This document shows positions 1 to 4,689 of a stretch of 5,199 nucleotides of DNA, piece after piece. Both the position numbers and the translations under genes were made by a program. Origin of the DNA: Ruminococcus flavefaciens (GTDB lineage Bacteria; Bacillota; Clostridia; Oscillospirales; Ruminococcaceae); the NCBI GenBank assembly GCA_002348905.1, contig DEBW01000026.1, positions 46,681 to 51,879 of the forward strand. Reading direction: 5' to 3'. The notes under the pieces are model-generated. The model worked only from the letters and a program-made list of their open reading frames with translations. It made no database searches and had not been told where the DNA came from. How positions within the stretch are numbered: position 1 is the first letter of the stretch; each line of letters starts with the position of its first letter.

Positions 1-110
1 TACTCAATACCGCGTTTTCCGCAGCGGTACTTCATTATCTCCATGTTGCCGCCGTCGCCGTAGAGGTCGAGCATATCAGCGTACATATGAAGTATTCTTA
101 TCTCACTCAT
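1..110 (-). CDS. gatD: GatD, glutamine amidotransferase subunit of lipid II isoglutaminyl synthase (5' part only)
   Basis: Only the first 36 codons lie in the window; the gene continues past position 1. The visible N-terminus reads MSEIRILHMYADMLDLYGDG followed by GN. It matches the start of GatD-type class I glutamine amidotransferases, in which a 'lyPdlmnlYGDrGN'-like segment follows the first beta strand. In the known system GatD hydrolyses glutamine and passes ammonia to MurT, which amidates the alpha-carboxyl of D-Glu in lipid II at the cytoplasmic membrane. The catalytic Cys and His lie outside the window and cannot be checked. The ATG at 108-110 overlaps the end of murT by 8 bp and has a GGAGG 8 nt upstream, so the two genes are a translationally coupled operon in the usual order. 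Identification rests on the N-terminal motif plus the adjacent murT. Confidence 0.85.
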   Translation of the reverse strand, partial: MSEIRILHMYADMLDLYGDGGNMEIMKYRCGKRGIE

Positions 111-1446
111 CGTTTTTGCCTCCGTGCTTTGAAATGTAGCGTTTCAGCGCACTTCTTGTAGGCTGAACTGCTGTATAGTTTGCGATAACGAATTTTCTGC
201 CGGAAGTATTTGCAAGCTCCTCAACAGCTTCGTCAAGGTCAGGACGCACAACGATATTCGCAGGATCGTATCCGGAGCATTTTATCCTCACGGCGATATC
301 ATAGGCTCTTGTGCCGGAGGTAACAACTCTTGTGACACGCTCGAAGATACTGAAATTTATGTCCCATATCCACGATACATCAAGACCGTCAGCAACATTG
401 TCGTTGAGCACGAAAAGAAGCTCCTTCTCGCCCTTCATCTCGTTCATAACACGAAGTGTCATATTCGCTCCGACCGGATTTTTCGCAAGGTTGAGAGTTG
501 TCATCCTGTCGCCGAGCATGAAAGTCTCCATACGTCCGTTTTTGACGGTATAGTTTGAGATAACGCTGTCTGTGACTTTCTGTTCGATATCATAAAGCGT
601 TGCAGCAGCAGCTACAGCAGTCATATTGTAGACGTTGTATATGCTGTTGAGCTTTGGTGAATACTGGTGTCCGCCGGCAGTAAATACCGGCTTTTCGAGG
701 TCTATACCGCTTGCTGTGATGTATGACTGGTAGTCTCCGAAGCCGCACTTTTTACATATGAACTTTCCTATGTGGGAGTACTGATAATACTCATATTCAA
801 GCGGTTCACCGCAGAAAGGACAGAATCTTCCCTCAGAGGCCTCAAATATCTTTTCAGTAGCAAATGCATACTTCTCAGCACGGAAATACTTCACATTCTT
901 ATTGTTCGGGTTTGCTCTGCCGAGACGGGCTGTGTTCGGATCATCGCCGTTGAGTATCAGATTCCCCTCAAAGGTCTTGCAGAAGCCGTTTATCTTCTGT
1001 ATGAGAGTTTCCATTTCTCCGTTTCTGTCAAGCTGGTCACGGAAAAAGTTCAGCACAACGAGCGTTTCAAGCTTCAGCTGTGAGTAAACTACAGGCACAT
1101 GGCTCTCGTCAGTTTCAAGTATGAGGTAGTCAGCATCAACTTTTCCTGAGCCGTCGCAGTAGCGCAGAAGAAGCGAGCATATACCGGTATCAAGGTTGTT
1201 GCCCTCTTTGTTGATGATTATTTTCTTTCCGCTCTGCTCGAAAAGCTGGGCGATGCAGTTGGTAACGGAAGTCTTTCCGTTAGTACCCGTAACCGCTATT
1301 ATAGGGCAGTCCACCTTGAACATCTTACAGCATCTTCCCCTTGTGAGATGCCATAATATTATACCCGGCAGATTTCCGGCGTTTCTGCCTAAAAGATGCA
1401 GTACGCCGACTATTATTTTTCCTATCAGTATCAAAAGTCTGTTCAA
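103..1446 (-). CDS. murT: MurT, Mur-ligase subunit of lipid II isoglutaminyl synthase
   Basis: 447 aa, normal family length. MurT uses ATP to activate the D-Glu carboxyl of lipid II, which is then amidated with ammonia from GatD to give D-isoglutamine; it acts at the inner face of the membrane. Visible in order: a hydrophobic N-terminus (about 4-20), family motif RNAGNLPG (21-28), Mur-ligase P-loop TGTNGKTS (53-60), a four-cysteine zinc ribbon inserted in the central domain (C209, C212, C231, C234), NVYNMTAVAAA (271-281), NGRMETF (303-309), LAKNPVG (320-326), DGLDVSWIWD (353-362) and SGTRAYDIA (377-385) of the C-terminal DUF1727 domain. The DGxDxSW region includes the Asp that family structures place near the GatD active site. 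The start codon is TTG (1444-1446), with AAGGA 9 nt upstream; an in-frame TAA lies just upstream and the next Met (residue 42) would remove the RNAGNLPG motif. It forms an operon with gatD. Confidence 0.95.
   Translation of the reverse strand: MNRLLILIGKIIVGVLHLLGRNAGNLPGIILWHLTRGRCCKMFKVDCPIIAVTGTNGKTSVTNCIAQLFEQSGKKIIINKEGNNLDTGICSLLLRYCDGSGKVDADYLILETDESHVPVVYSQLKLETLVVLNFFRDQLDRNGEMETLIQKINGFCKTFEGNLILNGDDPNTARLGRANPNNKNVKYFRAEKYAFATEKIFEASEGRFCPFCGEPLEYEYYQYSHIGKFICKKCGFGDYQSYITASGIDLEKPVFTAGGHQYSPKLNSIYNVYNMTAVAAAATLYDIEQKVTDSVISNYTVKNGRMETFMLGDRMTTLNLAKNPVGANMTLRVMNEMKGEKELLFVLNDNVADGLDVSWIWDINFSIFERVTRVVTSGTRAYDIAVRIKCSGYDPANIVVRPDLDEAVEELANTSGRKFVIANYTAVQPTRSALKRYISKHGGKNDE
119..123 (-). 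promoter_or_regulatory. Shine-Dalgarno site of gatD inside murT
   Basis: GGAGG on the minus strand lies 8 nt before the gatD ATG and within the last codons of murT. It fixes the gatD start and supports translational coupling of the pair. Confidence 0.75.
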
Positions 1447-1519
1447 TTTATCTCTTCCTTATCAAAATATATGAGCTTTCAGCTTCTGTAACCGGAGCAC
1501 TCTCACGATATACATATTA

Positions 1520-1548
1520 ATAATAACACATTTCCGGCAATAATGCAA
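1520..1548 (-). promoter_or_regulatory. Predicted sigma-A promoter of murT-gatD
   Basis: On the minus strand a -35 TTGCAT (1543-1548) is followed by a 17-nt spacer and a -10 TATTAT (1520-1525) preceded by TGT, an extended -10 element. Predicted transcription starts near 1513, giving a leader of about 65 nt before the TTG start. No riboswitch-like fold is obvious in the leader. Prediction from motif match only. Confidence 0.55.
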
Positions 1549-1564
1549 CTAATTTTTGAAGCTG

Positions 1565-1739
1565 TCAGAACTTAGATAACATAGCTTAGAACTCAGAGCT
1601 CAGAACTAAGATATTAGCCGTTAACTATTAGCCTTTAGCTTGTAAAGTACGCCGTCACCCTACACTAAAGGCTAACAGCTCATTTCTGAGTTCTGATTTC
1701 TAAGTTCTGCCAACTGAATTTTAAATTCTGAAAACTGAA
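1565..1739. repeat. Heptanucleotide-phased palindromic repeat element E1
   Basis: The segment divides into 25 consecutive 7-nt units in one unbroken phase. On the left arm (1565-1641) nearly every unit begins T(T/C)AG, for example TCAGAAC (1565), TTAGAAC (1586) and TTAGCCT (1628). On the right arm (1663-1739) units have CT(A/G)A at positions 3-6, for example GGCTAAC (1670), TTCTGAG (1684) and AACTGAA (1733). The arms are reverse complements: TTAGCCTTTAG (1628-1638) pairs with 1665-1675, AGAACTCAGA (1588-1597) with 1685-1694, and CAGAACTTAG (1566-1575) with 1700-1709. Positions 1635-1689 match 4460-4514 of element E3 at 54 of 55 positions in inverse orientation. It has no coding potential and fills most of the 393-bp gap between murT and the hydrolase gene. 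I do not recognise a named family. Confidence 0.85.
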
Positions 1740-1743
1740 TTCC

Positions 1744-1772
1744 TTGACAATTCGGGTAGTTTCTGATATAAT
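1744..1772 (+). promoter_or_regulatory. Near-consensus extended -10 promoter of the SGNH hydrolase gene
   Basis: A perfect -35 TTGACA (1744-1749), a 17-nt spacer and a perfect -10 TATAAT (1767-1772) with the TGA extension (1764-1766). Predicted start is near 1779, giving a leader of about 60 nt. The heptad array E1 ends only 4 bp upstream of the -35 box. Such a complete match suggests strong sigma-A-dependent transcription unless a repressor acts. Confidence 0.85.
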
Positions 1773-1839
1773 TATATAATTGAACATCCGAAAGAGAAAT
1801 TTAGCTCTCTGAGGTCATTATTATAGTGGTGAGTAATAT

Positions 1840-2877
1840 ATGAAAAAAATAATCGAGGAATTTTTCAGCCATTTCTTTTCAAATCCAGTCCTTCCATTGC
1901 TTGTTATAGTTTGCTCTATATCTGCTATGGCTCTGACTTCTGACAAGGATGCAACTGCTGAAAACGAACAAATAGAGTACGCAAGACAAAAACAGCTCAT
2001 GCAGCTTGCCGAGGCAACTGCCTCATCATCTTCTGCTGCGGCAACTACTCAGGCTTCATCGTCCGCAGAGACAACAGAAAAGCTTACTGTAGCATCTGAA
2101 ACGCAGACAGTAACGACTACGACAACAACCGCCGCTGCTGAAACGACAACTGCCGCAGAAACGACAGAACCAGTTACAGAAGCACCGGCTGAAAATCCGC
2201 CTGCACCTCCGGTAGAGCAGCCGCAGGTATCTGACTACTCAGTATTTATGGGAGCTGAATCTCCGAACGGTGCTTTTTATCAGGATAAACTTGTGATAAT
2301 CGGAGACTCTATCGCATCCGGATTCTGTGCATACGGATATATCCCCGGTAATCATAATGTAGCAAAAGAGTCTCTCGCACTCTGGAATATGAACAATTAC
2401 ACCTTCGATGTCGGAGGAGGAGCTATGAGCGCAGTTGATGCAGCAGCTTATACAGGCTCTCCGCTGATATTCATTTCCATTGGCATGAACGATATACTTG
2501 GAATGTCTCCTGATGACTACGGTGCAAGGATGTGTGCGCTTGCCCAGCAGGTAGCATCAGTGCTTCCGGACTCAACTATAGTGGTAGGCTCAATAACTCC
2601 GGTATCTGACGGAAACTACTACACAGACAATGCCACTATCCGTTCATTCAACTCTGCACTTGAAAATGCTATAAACTCAGCAGGCTCACCGCAGATACTT
2701 TTCTTCAGCACATACTCAGTGCTATGCGATCCGAACACACTTGCACTTTCCTACGATGCAGCAGGCGGAGACGGACTTCACCTTAACGGTTCAAGCTATG
2801 GCTGGGTGCTGAATGCTCTGTTCAACTACCTTGACACTGCCGGAGCTTATGAACGTATACAGGCAACAGGGCGGTAA
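1840..2877 (+). CDS. Exported or membrane-anchored SGNH/GDSL-family hydrolase with Thr/Ser-rich linker
   Basis: 345 aa in three parts. The N-terminus (1-33) has lysines, then a hydrophobic segment (about 16-32) ending in AMA, which reads as a signal anchor or a signal peptide cleavable after residue 31; the Cys at 25 lacks a normal lipobox. Residues about 55-128 form a low-complexity Ser/Thr/Ala/Glu then Pro-rich linker typical of extracellular Ruminococcus proteins. Residues about 148-335 form the catalytic domain with the full SGNH set: GDS (155-157, nucleophile S157), the block II glycines (192-194), GMND (215-218, N217) and DGLH (311-314, D311/H314). The family hydrolyses esters, often acetyl or acyl groups on polysaccharides or peptidoglycan; the substrate here cannot be read from sequence. 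The ATG at 1840 has GGTGAG 6 nt upstream. It is monocistronic, with its own strong promoter and a terminator after it. Confidence 0.85.
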   Translation: MKKIIEEFFSHFFSNPVLPLLVIVCSISAMALTSDKDATAENEQIEYARQKQLMQLAEATASSSSAAATTQASSSAETTEKLTVASETQTVTTTTTTAAAETTTAAETTEPVTEAPAENPPAPPVEQPQVSDYSVFMGAESPNGAFYQDKLVIIGDSIASGFCAYGYIPGNHNVAKESLALWNMNNYTFDVGGGAMSAVDAAAYTGSPLIFISIGMNDILGMSPDDYGARMCALAQQVASVLPDSTIVVGSITPVSDGNYYTDNATIRSFNSALENAINSAGSPQILFFSTYSVLCDPNTLALSYDAAGGDGLHLNGSSYGWVLNALFNYLDTAGAYERIQATGR

Positions 2878-2916
2878 GATATCAGAACTCAGATATCAGA
2901 AATCAGAAATAAGTAG
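2875..2916. repeat. Heptad array E2-left, starting on the hydrolase stop codon
   Basis: Six 7-nt units run from 2875: TAAGATA (whose TAA is the stop codon of the hydrolase gene), TCAGAAC, TCAGATA, TCAGAAA twice, and TAAGTAG. They belong to the same TYAGNNN unit family as the left arm of E1 and lead directly into the terminator hairpin. The facing array at 3165-3199 carries the complementary unit type. Confidence 0.8.
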
Positions 2917-2939
2917 GGGCGGATATTATCCGCCCTTTT
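2914..2939 (+). terminator. Rho-independent terminator of the hydrolase gene, made of a GTAGGG-type palindrome
   Basis: GGGCGGATA (2917-2925) and its reverse complement (2927-2935) flank a single T and form a GC-rich 9-bp inverted repeat (the innermost pairs would open to form a loop), followed by TTTT (2936-2939). It lies 37 nt after the stop codon. The stem has the same layout as the palindromes at 2974-2992 and 3080-3098, so a mobile-type repeat may have been recruited as the terminator. Confidence 0.8.
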
Positions 2940-2969
2940 GCTTTGCACATTAATTATTATGAAACAATT

Positions 2970-3102
2970 GTAGGGACGACCATTGGTCGTCCGCAAATAA
3001 CCCAACAACGTTCAAAAAACAACCAATACAACGTCAGAAAATATCCCATAACCGGTAAATAATATCAACGACTACACACGGACGACCAATGGTCGTCCCT
3101 AC
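2970..3102. mobile_element. MITE-like element with 24-bp perfect terminal inverted repeats
   Basis: The sequence at 2970-2993 (GTAGGGACGACC...) is the exact reverse complement of 3079-3102, 24 of 24 bases. Each terminus is itself a palindrome: GGACGACCA, one base, TGGTCGTCC (2974-2992, with the equivalent at 3080-3098). The 85-bp interior (2994-3078) is A-rich, has no open frame of note and no transposase. A 9-bp sequence TTAATTATT occurs on both sides (2950-2958 and 3114-3122), each exactly 11 bp from the inverted repeat; it is AT-rich and may be coincidental. It could be one non-autonomous element or two independent insertions of a short palindromic repeat in opposite orientation. Confidence 0.6.
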
Positions 3103-3164
3103 AGATGCTATCGTTAATTATTGACAACGATGTTGTACGGATGCACGGAATGTGCCATACACAA

Positions 3165-3199
3165 TTCTGAGTTCTAATTTCTAAGCTCTGACAACTGAA
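3165..3199. repeat. Heptad array E2-right
   Basis: Five 7-nt units run from 3165: TTCTGAG, TTCTAAT, TTCTAAG, CTCTGAC and AACTGAA. All carry CTRA at positions 3-6, the right-arm type seen in E1 and E3. With 2875-2916 it forms an inverted pair whose interior has been filled by the terminator palindrome and the MITE-like element; the two arrays are not in a common 7-nt phase, consistent with insertions between them. Confidence 0.75.
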
Positions 3200-3208
3200 C
3201 GTGCCTTT

Positions 3209-3273
3209 GTGAAAGAGAGGGTTAACGACACAAGGCTGGCATTTAAAGCCTTGTGTTGTGTTACCATTTTCAC
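3209..3273. repeat. 65-bp imperfect dyad (large stem-loop) between convergent genes
   Basis: ACACAAGGCT (3228-3237) and its reverse complement (3247-3256) form a perfect 10-bp stem with a 9-nt loop. Pairing continues outward with interruptions: GGTTAAC (3219 on) against GTTACC (3260-3265), and GTGAAA (3209-3214) against TTTCAC (3268-3273). It lies 74 bp beyond the oxidoreductase stop codon. Neither strand has a proper T tract straight after the stem, so it is not a textbook terminator, though it may slow or stop transcription from either side. Other readings are a structured small RNA or a protein-binding or recombination site. Confidence 0.6.
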
Positions 3274-3296
3274 TTGTCTTTTACAGGGACAATATT

Positions 3297-3310
3297 TATA
3301 TATATATATA
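3297..3310. repeat. (TA)7 dinucleotide tract
   Basis: Seven TA units in a row, in the convergent intergenic region. A simple sequence that could vary in length by slippage; no function is indicated. Confidence 0.8.
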
Positions 3311-3317
3311 AGCCACC

Positions 3318-3337
3318 TGTCGCAATTTTTGTCGCAA
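3318..3337. repeat. Short direct repeat TGTCGCAA, 12-bp period
   Basis: TGTCGCAA occurs at 3318-3325 and 3330-3337, separated by TTTT, ending 9 bp before the oxidoreductase stop codon. Two 8-bp repeats about one helical turn apart could be a protein-binding pair, but no recombinase or regulator gene lies next to it. Reported as an observed repeat only. Confidence 0.6.
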
Positions 3338-3346
3338 AACATTTAA

Positions 3347-4312
3347 TTATCTTCTTATGATAGCTGATATCTCGTCCATTATCTCCATTACTGCAAGAGT
3401 GCCTGACTGAGGTACAAGCGGACTTTCTTTCAGTCCTTCCCTGATACAGCGGTTTACTTCCTCTACCTCATATTCATAGCCGTTTATCTTTTCACTGACA
3501 CTGCATTCTTCAACTATATTTCCCTCTGCATCATAGAGAGTGGCATTATTTGTTACGAAGAACCAGTCTCCAAGCATTACAGAGCCTTTGTCTCCGGCTA
3601 TTACAGCATTGTTTTTCAGCGAGACTTCAAACCCTGAATCTACTGATGCATACGCTCCCTTATAGCGGAGTATGACACTTTCACTGAGGTCTATGCCGTT
3701 CTTGTCGATGTGAGCTGCTGCGAGGATGTCGTCAGGCTTGCCGAGGATGTCGTAAACGAGAGTGAGAGGATAAACGCACTCATCAAGAAGCGCTCCGCCT
3801 CCGCAGTCAGCACGGAAAAGCCGGTCATCTGCATCATAGCGGACATGATTGCTGAAATCTGCTTTGATATAGCGTATATCTCCTATAGCGCCGCTTTTTA
3901 TCCATTCAAGCATACGGATGTAAGCAGGTCTGCACTTCATCCACATAGCTTCCATGAAGAAAAGACCTTTTTTCTCAGCGAGAGCGAGAATGTCCCTTAG
4001 CTGCTGAGCATTGATGGTAACGCTCTTTTCGCATAGCACATTCTTCCCGTGTTCGAGTGCGAGCATACAGTTTTCGTAGTGCGAATTCATCGTTGTAGCC
4101 ACATATACAACGTCAACATCCTTGTCCGAGAGAAGCTCCTCATAGCTTCCGAACCACTTTGTAAATCCATAGTTTGCAGCGAATGCGACAGCCTTTTCAG
4201 CGGTTCTTGAACCGACAGCATAAAGCTCCGTGTCCGGAGTACCTGCAAGAGCCTCAGTAAAAGCACGGGCGATACGTCCGGTGCCTATAACTCCCCATTT
4301 GATAGTTTTCAT
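3347..4312 (-). CDS. Gfo/Idh/MocA-family NAD(P)-dependent oxidoreductase
   Basis: 321 aa, usual family length. An N-terminal Rossmann fold (1-120) with GVIGTGRIA (7-15) binds NAD(P). It is followed by YVATTMNSHYENCMLALEHG (70-89) and CEK (94-96), whose Lys is the family's catalytic/cofactor-contacting residue; the common EKP is EKS here. The C-terminal domain carries EAMWMKCRPA (121-130) and GGALLDECVYPL (172-183), with Y181 where dihydrodiol-dehydrogenase-like members have their catalytic Tyr. These features resemble the dimeric dihydrodiol dehydrogenase / glucose-fructose oxidoreductase branch, which oxidises or reduces sugars, cyclitols or diols; the substrate is unknown. The start at 4312 is chosen because AAAGGAG lies 6 nt upstream. 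An in-frame ATG at 4366 would add 18 residues without a ribosome site and would run through the leader hairpin. It is monocistronic, cytoplasmic by prediction, and convergent with the hydrolase gene. Confidence 0.92.
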   Translation of the reverse strand: MKTIKWGVIGTGRIARAFTEALAGTPDTELYAVGSRTAEKAVAFAANYGFTKWFGSYEELLSDKDVDVVYVATTMNSHYENCMLALEHGKNVLCEKSVTINAQQLRDILALAEKKGLFFMEAMWMKCRPAYIRMLEWIKSGAIGDIRYIKADFSNHVRYDADDRLFRADCGGGALLDECVYPLTLVYDILGKPDDILAAAHIDKNGIDLSESVILRYKGAYASVDSGFEVSLKNNAVIAGDKGSVMLGDWFFVTNNATLYDAEGNIVEECSVSEKINGYEYEVEEVNRCIREGLKESPLVPQSGTLAVMEIMDEISAIIRR

Positions 4313-4318
4313 AGTCAA

Positions 4319-4344
4319 CTCCTTTCGCTGTATCACGTACAGCG
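4319..4344 (-). promoter_or_regulatory. Leader hairpin abutting the Shine-Dalgarno site of the oxidoreductase gene
   Basis: On the minus strand CGCTGTA (4338-4344) pairs with TACAGCG (4326-4332) around a 5-nt loop, and the Shine-Dalgarno AAAGGAG (4319-4325) follows with no gap. A stem in this position can affect ribosome access or protect the mRNA 5' end. Read on the plus strand, the same hairpin is followed by TTTTATTTTTG and would resemble a terminator, but no plus-strand gene ends here. Confidence 0.6.
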
Positions 4345-4394
4345 TTTTATTTTTGTTGTATGTCATTGAAACTTTTTTGATTATGTTGATACTT

Positions 4395-4423
4395 ATTATA
4401 TCACATTAACACGGAAAAATCAA
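4395..4423 (-). promoter_or_regulatory. Extended -10 promoter of the oxidoreductase gene
   Basis: On the minus strand TTGATT (4418-4423), a 17-nt spacer, and TATAAT (4395-4400) preceded by TGA. The predicted start near 4388 gives a leader of about 75 nt that includes the hairpin at 4326-4344. The TGATATAAT block is identical to that of the hydrolase promoter, and the heptad element E3 begins 8 bp upstream of the -35 box. Confidence 0.75.
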
Positions 4424-4431
4424 TAACTTGC

Positions 4432-4577
4432 TCAGAACGCAGAGCTTAGAACTCAGAAATCAGAAATGAGCTGTTAGCCTTTATTGTAGGGTGACGGCGT
4501 ACTTTACAAGCTAATGGCTAACGGCTGATAGCTAACGTCTATTTCTGACAACTGAGCTCTTAGTTCTGACAGCTCAT
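4432..4577. repeat. Heptanucleotide-phased palindromic repeat element E3 (inverse copy of E1)
   Basis: Units of 7 nt run in phase from TCAGAAC (4432) through GCAGAGC, TTAGAAC, two TCAGAAA and TTAGCCT (4474). After a central segment they continue as right-arm units AGCTAAT (4509), GGCTAAC (4516), GGCTGAT (4523) and AGCTAAC (4530). After a 1-nt slip near 4543 come TTCTGAC, AACTGAG, CTCTTAG and TTCTGAC (4564). GTTAGCC (4473-4479) pairs with 4516-4522 and TCAGAAC (4432-4438) with 4563-4569. The core 4460-4514 is the inverse of 1635-1689 with one mismatch. Beside the core E1 has one more heptad than E3, so copies differ by whole units. In plus-strand RNA, TTGTAGGGT (4484-4492) could also pair with ACTTTACAA (4501-4509) using two G-U pairs. 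Confidence 0.85.
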
Positions 4578-4631
4578 TTGTGCAAAATGGAGATTTCGGG
4601 AAATTTTTTCAGAATAATCAACGCCTTTCCG

Positions 4632-4661
4632 TTGAAAAAGTGCCGATTCCCACCCTATTAT
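4632..4661 (+). promoter_or_regulatory. Candidate promoter for the phage-like gene pair
   Basis: TTGAAA (4632-4637), an 18-nt spacer and TATTAT (4656-4661) would start transcription near 4668, about 20 nt before the ATG at 4690. A small dyad CAACG/CGTTG (4619-4623 and 4630-4634) overlaps the -35 box and could be an operator. Weaker than the two extended promoters in this window. Confidence 0.5.
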
Positions 4662-4689
4662 GCGGATACACTTACGAAAGGAGTTATTT

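Noticed and set aside
311..1474. Several open frames on the plus strand opposite murT.
   Set aside because: They are antisense to a gene with clear conserved motifs, have no convincing ribosome sites and give composition-biased proteins without recognisable domains.
1565..1739. Considered as a CRISPR array because of short repeated units.
   Set aside because: The units are 7 nt, contiguous and dyad-arranged, with no spacers of constant length and no cas genes.
1447..1839. Considered a riboswitch or T-box in the divergent leader regions.
   Set aside because: The predicted leaders are only about 60-75 nt and show no recognisable aptamer motifs; the structured sequence lies upstream of the predicted transcription starts.
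1914..1916. Cys25 of the hydrolase considered as a lipoprotein attachment site.
   Set aside because: The preceding residues (LVIV) do not fit a lipobox, which needs a small residue such as Gly or Ala directly before the Cys.
3710..4000. A 96-codon open frame on the plus strand opposite the oxidoreductase gene.
   Set aside because: The minus-strand reading carries the full Gfo/Idh/MocA motif set; the plus-strand frame has none and no start signal.
4313..4366. An upstream in-frame ATG at 4366 would lengthen the oxidoreductase by 18 residues.
   Set aside because: The extra residues have no family match, run through the leader hairpin and lack a ribosome site, whereas the ATG at 4312 has AAAGGAG at ideal spacing directly before the Rossmann strand.
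4660..4689. An upstream in-frame ATG at 4660 for the small phage-like protein.
   Set aside because: It overlaps the predicted -10 box and has no Shine-Dalgarno, while the ATG at 4690 does.
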